A stretch of 64,000 bases of DNA from IMG/VR virus record IMGVR_UViG_3300046167_000417, positions 1 through 64,000 of that record; one strand, written 5' to 3'. A model generated the notes under the pieces. The model saw only the letters and a list, made by a program, of their open reading frames with translations, searched no databases and had not been told where the DNA came from. This document shows, piece by piece, positions 1-9,369 of the stretch. Origin of the DNA: a virus. Numbering within the stretch: the first letter of the stretch is position 1; the number at the start of each line of letters is the position of its first letter. Both the position numbers and the translations under genes were made by a program.

Positions 1-3000
1 CGCCTATGTCTGCTTGTATTTGTTTAGGTGATCTAGAAGATTTTTGATCTAACTTAGAAGCTTTGTCTCTGGCTATAGTGTTAGCAATTATAGAACCTTT
101 TAGTTTAGCTATACCACCTAGAAAGGTACCTATATTTCTATCATATCTATTTAATTCTCCAGCAGGCGTAATACCCATAGCATCTTGAAGATCTTTAATA
201 GTTTGAGTAGAAATACTACCCGTAAACTCAGGCTTTAATTTTCTTATAAAAGGTTGACTGCTTAATCCAGATGATCGCTCACCTGTTTTATCAGCGTAAA
301 AATAATTTAATACTCTACCTTTTAAACCTATAGATCTACCCTGAATATCTTTAGACACAGGAATTTTTTCTCCTCTAGACCCAACTTCAGATTCTTTTGA
401 AGTTACATTTGTAGGAGGTAGTAATTTTATAAATTTTCTAACTTCTTGATCGTTTCTAAAATCATCTTGTATTCTACCCGCTTCAGAGTTTTCAGGTATA
501 CCATTTGTTATTTTTTTAGCATACGTTAGGTTTGCGTTTTTGTCAAGCTTACCCTCTGATATGTTATAAATAGAAGAAGCAATTTTAGTTCCAAACTTAC
601 TACTTATAGATTTAAAATCAGCATTGAAAGGCGCTAAGTCACTTTGAGATATGTTAACAAGGTTTTCAATTTTCTTAATATCTGGACTTACAATTTTAAA
701 CTTTCTAGGATCTATTTTAGATACTGTTTCTTTAGCTTCTCTAGCTTCTCTTTCTTCTAGTGTTTCGTTAGAATCTTGTGATGCTATATCAAATCCTACA
801 CCTATTCTAGTTTGTTTAAAATCTTTAGGTGCAAACTCTTGTTTGTAAAACTTATTTGCTCTACCTGCTTTAAATACGTTAAATACGTATGTAGTAAAAG
901 CTTGTTTATTACCGTCTTTGTCTACAGGTTTATAGTTTTTTATAACGCTTTCAAACTCTGTAGCTACAAACTGAGATGCTTCATTAGCTAATATATCACC
1001 TTTAGAAACGTTATAACCCATAGCATCTAAAGCTACTGATTGATATTGAGTAAAAAAGTCAAAATATTTATCACCCGTGTTAAATGAACTAGGATCATTT
1101 TTATATTCAACAGCTAACTTGTTTACTGTAGATTTATCTGAAAACTTAGTGTCTTTACCTTCAAATTCTTGTAAAGCTTTTTTTGTTTTTTTACTTACCT
1201 TACCAGCTCTAAACGCAGCATTGTTAGCGGCTAAATAACTTAAGGCTTTCTCAGGAGTATTAAGCTTGTTAGGATTAGTGTTGTTAAAAACCCTAGTCAT
1301 AAAACTATCTTCTTGTTCTATCTGTACCTCATCTTCATAAGCATACAAATACTCTTGCATATACTTAGTATACTCATCTCTATACTTCTCACTATTTTCA
1401 AACGTTAAATTTTCATTAGCGTATAAATTATCAAGCATGCTTCTAACACTTTTATCTACAGCTTGTATAGCTTTGTTATTTGTTTTAGCGGCAGCAGCAG
1501 CTAAGTTTTCAGCATATAGCTTTCTGTTTTCAGGCTTTATACGAGCGTCATCAACTATATGAGAAAATTCATGCAATATAACTGTTCCGGCTTTAATTTG
1601 CCCTTTATCTAAATCTTTCTTTGCTTGATCTTTGTCTTGGGTTATTATAGTATTACCCATCACAGCACCGTAAGTCTCGCCATTATTAAATTTAGAAACA
1701 GCGTCTTTATATTCTTTAGAATTAACATCTATTCCTTGGTCCTCAAGTGCTTTCTTTAACTCTTCCTCTGTAGTGTATTCAATTATGTTTACACTTTTTA
1801 CATCTGCAAATATATCACTAGCTTTAGCGCTTACACCTTCAGCCACGGAAATAGCTCTTGATCTGTCTAAAGCCATTTGATCTCCAAGCTCTTTATATCT
1901 AGATTCTTTTTGTTTATTATTTAAAGGCTTATCGTTTATAGTTTCGTTTTCAACAATCTCTACAATCTCAGGATTTGCTTTTGCTGCTTTTTTACTTTCT
2001 CTGCTAACGCTCTCTCTTACATGATTTATAACAGCTACTATTTGATCTTCGATAGATTTAGAGTTATAATTATCTTTGTTTACCTTTTTTAAATACTTGT
2101 TGTTGTTAGTCCATAGATCACCTAAACTTTCTTTGGCTTTTTTAGTACTAGTTGGTTTTTCTTTTATGTTGTTAACCTGCTTATCTAATACGTTTAATTG
2201 AGTTTCAAATACTTTAGCTTCTTCTTTGGTTAAAGACTCTTTATATGAATTTACAACCTCAGCTTTGTCAACGTCAGACATACCAGGCATAACACCTGCT
2301 TGCGATAAAAGCTGTGACTTTATTAACTCAGTACCTATTAATCTTTTTATATCATTAACATCACGACCAAGAATATCTACACCTAACCTGTCTAGTTCTA
2401 ATCCTTGCTCTTGAAGATTTGAAGCCATATCAGATATTAGCAGCTTTTTTTGTTTATCATCTAATTTAGAATCTTGTATTAAAGTGCTAAGCTCGTTGTT
2501 GTTTATTCTAAGCTTGTTTATTTTCTGCTCAAACTTTTTAGTAGCGTTATAATTTACCATACCAGAATAAGCAACACCTGGGCTTTGCGAAACACCTAGT
2601 GTTATTATAGTAGACATAGCAGTGTCGTCCCAAGCGCTAAGATCTAATTCTCTATCAAGTATACCATACTCTGTTATAAACTGTTGACCACCATATATTA
2701 ACTCTTCTTCAGCAAGCTCACCAGCACCTCTTGTCAATAATGGCTTACCTATTAGACTTGCTACTTTTTGATAATTACCTGCGTATAAATTTTCAGCTAT
2801 GCTTGTTAAAGACGTGGGAGATTTAAAATCTTTTAAAAGTTTTATAGTGTTAGGAGCTGTACCTAAAAACCTAGTTACAGTACCTTCAATTATACCATTA
2901 GCTAATGAAGCATTTACTATTTGAGCGTCGCTTATTTCACTCATGGCTTTTGTTTTGTTTATATCTCTCATAGTGCTAGTATAAGTATATAAATCTATAA

Positions 3001-5194
3001 TGCCACTCTCGTAAGCGTTTAAAGCTATTTTAGCTTGCTTGTCAGCTGTTCCAACTATTTGCTGTTGTGTTTTTAAATCACGATAAGTTTGAGTTCCTGA
3101 AGACAAACCAAATAAACCACCAATAGCGTTAGCTGTCATGGAAGAAGATAAACCCGCTGCTGAACCTACCCCACCAGTAGCTATAGCTAAAGTAATGTTA
3201 GCGGACTGCTGACCTAGTGTTCTAAAAAAGTAAGTACCAAAATTACCATCATCATAACTACCCATTTTTTCAAAATAGTCATTTTTAGAGTTTAATCTTT
3301 TTTGTGCTTCTATAGCCCAGTCAGCGTCAACTAAAGTAGGTGCTGCTAATAGTATTCCAGCAAAGGCATCATTAACATCTTTAGCCAACAAACCACCTAT
3401 ACCGTACTCTTTCATTGAATTTCTAAAAACATCAGCATCAGCAGGATTAGCCGCGTAAAATTCTGAAACCTCTCTCTGCATGTTCTCCACAGTAGCTGAG
3501 TAGTCTATTTGAAGATTAACAAAGTCGTTCTGTAGTTTGTACATTTCTGACTGAGCTTGCTTTAGTTTCTCACCCTCTTCAGAACTAAGGTTTCTATCGT
3601 TAGATACTGAAAATATAGCTTCACCACTTGGTGTATACTCTATGCTAATCTTAGTTCCTTCTGGTGAGTTTTTTGAAATTTCATTAGCTTTTTCACTTAG
3701 TATATCAATAAACTTTTTTTGTATATTAGGTAACTCTTTAACTTGAGCTTTTATTCTTTCATCAAACTTTTCTTTTTCAATTTTAGCAACACCCTGACCT
3801 AGTTTAATTAAGTTTTGATCACCAGAGTTAGCCATTATTCTTTCTGCTATAGTAGAAGATCTATCAAGCAACTCTTGATTTTTTAACTCTTTAATACCAG
3901 CGACGTACATGTTTTTAATAAAATCCTCACCACCAGCTTGCTCTATTTTATCCACAACACTTTCAGGTAAACCACGCCAGTTTCTCATTCTTATGATATC
4001 GTCGTCTATCTTTCCAGGTACTTTAATCATTTTATCCAGCTTAGCATTATAAACCATTTCGCCTATAGCGTTGCTTTCCATGTACTCTCTTATTTGATCT
4101 TGCTCTTCCTCGCTAAAACCTTCTGATAAAACTTGGTTTACGTTTGCTATTATATCTTCTGCATACGTATTTTTAAAATATTTTAAGTCTAGAGATTTAT
4201 TAGACTTAATTACTTTTTTTTCAGCTTCGATCTCTCTAGCTTTATTTTCTAAATAAGTGCTAGTTGCTTCGTAACTACTTTTCTTTATAGATTCATAACC
4301 TTCATCTCCTAGATCTTCTTTCATAAAAGACCTTAACTTATTTACATCTAATTTTTCTTGAACAACAACACCATCTTTTAGAACATTATAAGAATAAGGT
4401 TGATATGTTCCGTCTTTTCTAGAACCGCTAGGTTGATTTATAGATACACTATAACCTGTAGACTCTAAAGCTTTGTTTATAGCTCTATCGTCTTTTGTTT
4501 CATTTAACACATCAGCTAGTTGACCAACAGTGTTAATAATTAAATCTTCATCTGTTTGACTATTATAAGCTTTATCTAGTTTTTTTAAAACATCTACAGC
4601 CTCATCTCTACCGTCTAAGGTAAAAGGTTGTAAGTCTAGTTCTATTGGGTTGTCTGTTCCAGGTAAAACTATGTTTAATGCATTTCTAACACCTGTTTGT
4701 TCTATGAAAACACCTGGATATTCATTCATTAAAAATTCTTGAACCTCTTCCTCTGTCTTATCTATAATAGACATAGGTTTATTTATATCCATTTCAGAAC
4801 CAGTATATGCTTTTTTAAGCTTGCTTCTTATGTTAGAGTATCTCTCGTCAAGAAGCATTTTACCTGCTCTAGTACCGTTATATTTGTCACCAAATATACC
4901 TCCTGGTTCAACTTTTTCGTATTCCGATAAAATATCTTCCAACTGAGATTCCAAAGCGAATGTCTCGTCTATTTCCGTTACTACAGGTACATTCTCTCCT
5001 GCAGCAACTATCGGCTTTCCCTCTGTTGGCCTTAATACGGTTCCAGTTCCTACTGGTTCTTTTTCTTTTATCTTTAAATTAAAAGCACTTACGTACTCTT
5101 CTAAAGACATTTCCTCGTAATTAGCGTTGTCTTGCACTTCAGCAAGTGTTAATTCACCTAAAACTGGGTGTATGTAAATAGGATCTATTGCCAT
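1..5194 (-). CDS. Giant virion/ejection protein with zinc metalloprotease motif (N-terminal part, runs off the left edge)
   Basis: One frame stays open from the ATG at 5192-5194 to base 1, giving more than 1,730 residues. Around residue 1208 (bases 1559-1573) lies VILHEFSHIVDD, an HExxH zinc-binding helix, preceded by a TIITQDKD strand as in zincin-like peptidases. The rest is mostly charged helical sequence, with a Gly/Ala-rich stretch near 3.1-3.2 kb. Very long proteins of this style in phages are internal virion or polyvalent proteins that enter the cell with the DNA. A protease there could process virion or host proteins; this is inference. The gene follows the 549-aa gene by 18 bases, in the same late transcript. 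It may be continuous with the ORF at the right edge if the genome is circular. Confidence 0.75.
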   Translation of the reverse strand, partial: MAIDPIYIHPVLGELTLAEVQDNANYEEMSLEEYVSAFNLKIKEKEPVGTGTVLRPTEGKPIVAAGENVPVVTEIDETFALESQLEDILSEYEKVEPGGIFGDKYNGTRAGKMLLDERYSNIRSKLKKAYTGSEMDINKPMSIIDKTEEEVQEFLMNEYPGVFIEQTGVRNALNIVLPGTDNPIELDLQPFTLDGRDEAVDVLKKLDKAYNSQTDEDLIINTVGQLADVLNETKDDRAINKALESTGYSVSINQPSGSRKDGTYQPYSYNVLKDGVVVQEKLDVNKLRSFMKEDLGDEGYESIKKSSYEATSTYLENKAREIEAEKKVIKSNKSLDLKYFKNTYAEDIIANVNQVLSEGFSEEEQDQIREYMESNAIGEMVYNAKLDKMIKVPGKIDDDIIRMRNWRGLPESVVDKIEQAGGEDFIKNMYVAGIKELKNQELLDRSSTIAERIMANSGDQNLIKLGQGVAKIEKEKFDERIKAQVKELPNIQKKFIDILSEKANEISKNSPEGTKISIEYTPSGEAIFSVSNDRNLSSEEGEKLKQAQSEMYKLQNDFVNLQIDYSATVENMQREVSEFYAANPADADVFRNSMKEYGIGGLLAKDVNDAFAGILLAAPTLVDADWAIEAQKRLNSKNDYFEKMGSYDDGNFGTYFFRTLGQQSANITLAIATGGVGSAAGLSSSMTANAIGGLFGLSSGTQTYRDLKTQQQIVGTADKQAKIALNAYESGIIDLYTYTSTMRDINKTKAMSEISDAQIVNASLANGIIEGTVTRFLGTAPNTIKLLKDFKSPTSLTSIAENLYAGNYQKVASLIGKPLLTRGAGELAEEELIYGGQQFITEYGILDRELDLSAWDDTAMSTIITLGVSQSPGVAYSGMVNYNATKKFEQKINKLRINNNELSTLIQDSKLDDKQKKLLISDMASNLQEQGLELDRLGVDILGRDVNDIKRLIGTELIKSQLLSQAGVMPGMSDVDKAEVVNSYKESLTKEEAKVFETQLNVLDKQVNNIKEKPTSTKKAKESLGDLWTNNNKYLKKVNKDNYNSKSIEDQIVAVINHVRESVSRESKKAAKANPEIVEIVENETINDKPLNNKQKESRYKELGDQMALDRSRAISVAEGVSAKASDIFADVKSVNIIEYTTEEELKKALEDQGIDVNSKEYKDAVSKFNNGETYGAVMGNTIITQDKDQAKKDLDKGQIKAGTVILHEFSHIVDDARIKPENRKLYAENLAAAAAKTNNKAIQAVDKSVRSMLDNLYANENLTFENSEKYRDEYTKYMQEYLYAYEDEVQIEQEDSFMTRVFNNTNPNKLNTPEKALSYLAANNAAFRAGKVSKKTKKALQEFEGKDTKFSDKSTVNKLAVEYKNDPSSFNTGDKYFDFFTQYQSVALDAMGYNVSKGDILANEASQFVATEFESVIKNYKPVDKDGNKQAFTTYVFNVFKAGRANKFYKQEFAPKDFKQTRIGVGFDIASQDSNETLEEREAREAKETVSKIDPRKFKIVSPDIKKIENLVNISQSDLAPFNADFKSISSKFGTKIASSIYNISEGKLDKNANLTYAKKITNGIPENSEAGRIQDDFRNDQEVRKFIKLLPPTNVTSKESEVGSRGEKIPVSKDIQGRSIGLKGRVLNYFYADKTGERSSGLSSQPFIRKLKPEFTGSISTQTIKDLQDAMGITPAGELNRYDRNIGTFLGGIAKLKGSIIANTIARDKASKLDQKSSRSPKQIQADIG

Positions 5195-5212
5195 TTCTTA
5201 TATTATATTTAA

Positions 5213-6862
5213 TTAACGATAAAGTTTTTTAGCTTGTTCAAAAGTCATTGCATCACCTATTGGATCACCGTCTTTGTTTTCTATTTGAAACTTTTGTGCC
5301 ACAGGATCATAAACAAGTTTTCTACCACCTGTTCCAGCCCCTAAGGTTCTTGCTACTGTAAAGTATTCTTTTGCTGCATCCTCACCTTCATCTAGAACTT
5401 TTTTGCTTTTTCGTAATTCTCTCTCGTTAGCATCTCCAACATTAGTTCTACTAGGATTATTGTTCTTTTGAGCTTTAGCAACGTCACTTTCTTCTATGTA
5501 GAAATACTGCTCTGTATTTGGTTTAACATTACTTACATCAACACCAGCTTCTTTAAGCTCGTCTATCTGCTCTTGTGTTATCATTCTTTTTTGAAGTTCT
5601 AATCCGTTAACTTTTTGATTAACAAATTTACCAGAAGAATCTCTTTCTTGACCTAAGTTAAAATGAGTTAAAAAATCATCGTTAATGTAGCCTAGTATTT
5701 CTTGCTGAACGTCTTCTGCTGAGAATTTTCCAGATTTAATTTGCTCAGCATAATCTATACCAGCTCTACCTAAGGACTCTAGATAATTATAAGCATCTTG
5801 CTGATCTGTAGGACTTCCTTGTAGCATTTTTGTTATTGTACCTGCCTTAGCGTTAAATAAATTTTTCATAGAACTTAAAGCTCCATCTATATTAACAAAC
5901 TCCATAGACTTAACTTGATCTAAAGTATCTCCCTTTGTTTTTGTTCCTGCTAATTTATGCTTGTACTGTTTGTTTAACTGTCCGTTTTTTACTACATTAA
6001 ACTCTTTAGCCTGTGTGTTGTAGTCTATCTTGGGTATTATATTTTGTCTGGCCATATCACCACTCCAACTACCGTCAGATAAGTTTCTACTCCAATCAAC
6101 ATGTATGTAACCATCAACTACAGGATATTTACTTTCATCACTATAAGATGCTGCTTCAGGAGTTCCAGCCTTTATTTTAAAAGAAAGCTTCATGACTGAC
6201 TCAAGATCGTTTTTTGAGTTTTGTATTCTTTCAAAAGATCTGTTTGTAACCTCTACGTTGCTAGGTAAAGGTTTATTATATATGCTAGAACCTACTAAGT
6301 AATTAGTGTATTGTCCAGCTCCTGTTCCAGCTAAGTAATAACCTTCTTCACCGCTAATTGCTTTTTCAAAATCATCTTTATCAGATAGCGGTATAGCAGC
6401 TTCTTTAGAAAAGTTGTTAAAAGTTCTTTGTTGGCGTGCTATAGCTCTTTGGTATTCTTTTCTTTTATCCGGATCTAAGTCTAAATTTGAATTAACTTCT
6501 GCAGCCATTTTTATGGTACCTATTCCATAGTCTTTTTTAAAACCTTTGTATTCATAAACGCCTCCATACATTTCGTATTCAACTTGTTCTCTAGCTTGTT
6601 CTATAAAACCTTTATCAGCGCCTTCGTTTTCTAGCTTTATAAAGTTAGCTTCTGAGGCTTCTAAGGCTTTTTGCTCTGCAGATATATATGATTTCTGATA
6701 TATTTGTTTTTTCTTTTCTACTATATCAGCTTGTTTATTTCTAGCTTCTACCACTTGGTTAAAGCCGGATACTAAAGCTGCTGAAACTTGACTAGATGCA
6801 TCGGCCCAAGCTTTTGCACCGTATAGATCTTGTATTATTGTTGGATTAGTATATGCGCTCAT
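5213..6862 (-). CDS. Probable internal virion protein, 549 aa
   Basis: A soluble, charged protein with a helical N-terminus (residues 1-120 rich in A, E, K and Q, likely coiled coil) and no transmembrane segment. No family is recognised with certainty. It sits between an Ala/Gln-rich protein resembling the small ejection proteins of podoviruses and the giant protein, which is where T7-like phages keep their ejectosome genes. I infer an internal core or DNA-ejection role. Confidence 0.6.
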   Translation of the reverse strand: MSAYTNPTIIQDLYGAKAWADASSQVSAALVSGFNQVVEARNKQADIVEKKKQIYQKSYISAEQKALEASEANFIKLENEGADKGFIEQAREQVEYEMYGGVYEYKGFKKDYGIGTIKMAAEVNSNLDLDPDKRKEYQRAIARQQRTFNNFSKEAAIPLSDKDDFEKAISGEEGYYLAGTGAGQYTNYLVGSSIYNKPLPSNVEVTNRSFERIQNSKNDLESVMKLSFKIKAGTPEAASYSDESKYPVVDGYIHVDWSRNLSDGSWSGDMARQNIIPKIDYNTQAKEFNVVKNGQLNKQYKHKLAGTKTKGDTLDQVKSMEFVNIDGALSSMKNLFNAKAGTITKMLQGSPTDQQDAYNYLESLGRAGIDYAEQIKSGKFSAEDVQQEILGYINDDFLTHFNLGQERDSSGKFVNQKVNGLELQKRMITQEQIDELKEAGVDVSNVKPNTEQYFYIEESDVAKAQKNNNPSRTNVGDANERELRKSKKVLDEGEDAAKEYFTVARTLGAGTGGRKLVYDPVAQKFQIENKDGDPIGDAMTFEQAKKLYR

Positions 6863-6878
6863 GTTTTGTTTTTTCTAT

Positions 6879-7619
6879 TTACGGGTTAAATAAAGTTCCT
6901 TCTTGAGCTCCACCAATAGCTGTCCCAACACCAATCGCACCTGTTATAGCACCACCCCATGCTTGAGCTTTTGCTTGGTTAGCGGAAGCTTGATTTGCCA
7001 TAGCTTGTTGTTGTTGTCCAGCTGCTCTAGCTAAATCTGCGTTACTTCTGTTTTCCTCTGTTTGCATTACAAATTGTTCTCCAGCTGCCATTTGAGTTTG
7101 CATTCTCTGTCCTTCTGATATTTGTATACCTTGTATTCTTTGTGCTTCACTCATTTGAAGCATTTCCATTTTTTGTTGACCTTGTGCTCTTAGTTTTTCA
7201 TTAGCAACTTCTTGTTGTTCTATACTAGCTGACACTCCTTTTTTACTAGCTAAAGCAGCCTGCGCTAAAGCAGTAGCACCACCTGCACTAGCACCTGTTG
7301 TTGCTAATGTATCTAGTGAATTAGCTAAAGCCATATCCGCTTGTTCCATTTGTATTTCAGAAGCTTGAGTAGCAACAGACATACTAGCAAAAGGATTAGA
7401 TACCATGTCGCTTAAATTAGAAGCTAAACTAGATAGATTACTATTACCTGCATAAGGGTTAGTTATAGGAACTCTTTCAGCCTTTATTCTATCTATCTCT
7501 TGTTGAGCTCTTGATGCTGCTCTACCGGCTCTTTTACCCGCTTTATCGGCTTGATTTGCTGACACGGCTCCACCTATAAGTGATGCTCCCGCGCCTACAA
7601 CCGCTGCTACTACTGCCAT
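6879..7619 (-). CDS. Internal virion protein, Ala/Gln-rich (T7 gp14-like in character)
   Basis: 246 aa. The N-terminus is a hydrophobic Ala/Gly/Val segment (residues 1-20), followed by a basic patch and a long Ala/Gln/Met helical region, and ends with a second Gly/Ala hydrophobic segment (about residues 221-240). This composition and size are typical of the small ejection protein of podoviruses, which inserts in the outer membrane during DNA entry. Its place directly ahead of two larger internal-type proteins supports this. Homology is inferred from composition and position, not from a motif. Confidence 0.55.
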   Translation of the reverse strand: MAVVAAVVGAGASLIGGAVSANQADKAGKRAGRAASRAQQEIDRIKAERVPITNPYAGNSNLSSLASNLSDMVSNPFASMSVATQASEIQMEQADMALANSLDTLATTGASAGGATALAQAALASKKGVSASIEQQEVANEKLRAQGQQKMEMLQMSEAQRIQGIQISEGQRMQTQMAAGEQFVMQTEENRSNADLARAAGQQQQAMANQASANQAKAQAWGGAITGAIGVGTAIGGAQEGTLFNP

Positions 7620-7620
7620 A

Positions 7621-8028
7621 TTAAATGTTTTTAGTTATTTCATGTGATGAGCCAGGATCTACTGTCCAACCCAAGTTCTTATGTATATTTATCAAGTTTC
7701 TATTTCTACCTATAGTAAACATGTGTTTTTTACCTATTTCTTTACAAGCTGCTTCAGCGCTATTTATTAATAACTCTAAAGCTTCTTTACGATCGCTGTC
7801 TCTGTAAGTTGGATCTGAAACTATCCATTCTAATAAAACAGCATCTGAGTTTGTTTGATATACAAAACCAGCGCAAATAGATTTACCTTTTTTTTCTACC
7901 ATAAAACCTCCTTTTCCATTGTCAGGCAAAAAAGATTTAGGTGGGTTAACCCAATTAGGCCATGAGTCCCACCATTCACATAATGTTTCCCAGTCTTGAT
8001 CTGTTAATACTCTTACTTTTAATTCCAT
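7621..8028 (-). CDS. GNAT-like N-acetyltransferase domain protein
   Basis: 135 aa. The order of elements fits a small GNAT fold: an early helix (DQDWETLCEWW), a central strand pair (KSICAGFVYQT then AVLLEWIVSDP), a helix after DPTYRDSDRKEALELLINS, and a C-terminal strand with NIHKNLGWTV, comparable to the N-x-x-x-x-x-x-GW end of GNAT enzymes. Similar small acetyltransferases lie among tail genes of marine podoviruses. The substrate is unknown. The stop lies 2 bases from the start of the next gene. Confidence 0.6.
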   Translation of the reverse strand: MELKVRVLTDQDWETLCEWWDSWPNWVNPPKSFLPDNGKGGFMVEKKGKSICAGFVYQTNSDAVLLEWIVSDPTYRDSDRKEALELLINSAEAACKEIGKKHMFTIGRNRNLINIHKNLGWTVDPGSSHEITKNI

Positions 8029-8038
8029 TTAATTTTAT

Positions 8039-9334
8039 TTAATAAGATGACTCAGAGTAGTTTGATGATAACGCAAACAACTCGTTTGTTCCTGAGCTAG
8101 TTGTATTTGTAGCTCTTAGTTTTACTGTTGCAAAAAATCCTTTAACTCCAGATATTGATCTACCATATATAACCTCGCCACCAGCAGCAGCTGAAGTATT
8201 TATTAGGTTAGCAAAATACTTATCTTCTTTTCTTTTGAATTCATTTTTAAACAAACTACTTTCCATGCTAGCTAAAGTTGTTGGTAAAGCATAAACTGCA
8301 ATTGGATTTGCTGAATCTTCGTTAGTGACAAAGCTTTCCATAGACCAGTTAAAGTTACCTTCATAATTAACTGTTTTAAATGTCTTTATTAAAGAAGGAT
8401 TTGTGTTTAATATACTAGTGACAGTTGAATCATATTGAACTCCATAAAAATTAGCTCTAGGTAAAACAGCACCGGAGTTATTAAACTCAACATAGTGTTT
8501 GTATAAAGAACCGCTTTTAGTAGAAAAGAAGTTGTTTTGTATACTAAACATTTGTCTAGGTATATAGCTTAATGTACTTGTCCAACCTTTTACTTGTTCA
8601 TCAAAAGTTACAGTTATTGGTGATTGGCTTGTAGAGGTTTGTAAAGACAATACATAAGCTTTGTTATATATGTCATAACCACCTATGGCTTTTCCAGCTT
8701 CTAGTATACCAAATTGATCTCTAAAAAAGTCATACATACCGTAGTTAGATATTTCTGTTATACCATCTCTAGACAACCTAAGAACAGATCCTTGAGCTGC
8801 ATCAGTGAAGTATTTTCTATAACCATAAACAGCAAAAGACTCTGGATTCTTTGCAATTCCAAATTCACCAGCGTATGGTTGTATAGCTCCAATAACTACA
8901 TTAGATGTGGTTTGCACTGGTAAACCCTCTTGAGTATATATAGCATCTTTATCTATTAAAGCTCTATTTACTTTTCTTTCTTGAAATATAGTTAAATTAG
9001 TATCCTCAGCGTATAGTTTTTGTATACTACCTTTTGATGGGTCTACGGTTCTAGTTATGTCTTGACCAGATGGAAAAACATTTGTTTGGTTTACACCTGT
9101 TCTAGAATTTACAACGCCAGAATATATAATAGAATTAGCTAATAGCTGTTGAGCGTTTTCATCTGATGCTAAAAAAGCCCTAGGTGCTAGTCCAGTCTGC
9201 ACATTGTTATAGCCACCTCTAATTCTAGATTCTTCAATATACCAATCATACTCAGTTCTAGAAGGCCCAGTCTGTCTGTTTATTTTCTTTAAAACGTATG
9301 TGTTATAATACTTTACTGGTATAGCTGTAGCCAT
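8039..9334 (-). CDS. Tail/muzzle-type structural protein, 431 aa
   Basis: Beta-rich protein. Its central part (FQERKVNRALIDKD, NPESFAVYGYRKYF, VLRLSRDGITEISNYGM) resembles the tail-knob or muzzle proteins of crAss-like podoviruses as I remember them. Such proteins form the distal tail around the DNA exit channel. It follows the large tail ORF within the same late operon. No signal peptide or catalytic motif is visible. The exact tail position is an inference from context. Confidence 0.55.
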   Translation of the reverse strand: MATAIPVKYYNTYVLKKINRQTGPSRTEYDWYIEESRIRGGYNNVQTGLAPRAFLASDENAQQLLANSIIYSGVVNSRTGVNQTNVFPSGQDITRTVDPSKGSIQKLYAEDTNLTIFQERKVNRALIDKDAIYTQEGLPVQTTSNVVIGAIQPYAGEFGIAKNPESFAVYGYRKYFTDAAQGSVLRLSRDGITEISNYGMYDFFRDQFGILEAGKAIGGYDIYNKAYVLSLQTSTSQSPITVTFDEQVKGWTSTLSYIPRQMFSIQNNFFSTKSGSLYKHYVEFNNSGAVLPRANFYGVQYDSTVTSILNTNPSLIKTFKTVNYEGNFNWSMESFVTNEDSANPIAVYALPTTLASMESSLFKNEFKRKEDKYFANLINTSAAAGGEVIYGRSISGVKGFFATVKLRATNTTSSGTNELFALSSNYSESSY

Positions 9335-9369
9335 ATTTTTATTATTACTTGTTTTTTAAATTATTTAGG

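Noticed and set aside
1-5200. Several plus-strand ORFs of about 60 codons in the left 5 kb
   Set aside because: They lie opposite the continuous giant reading frame and have no leader or domain; shadows.
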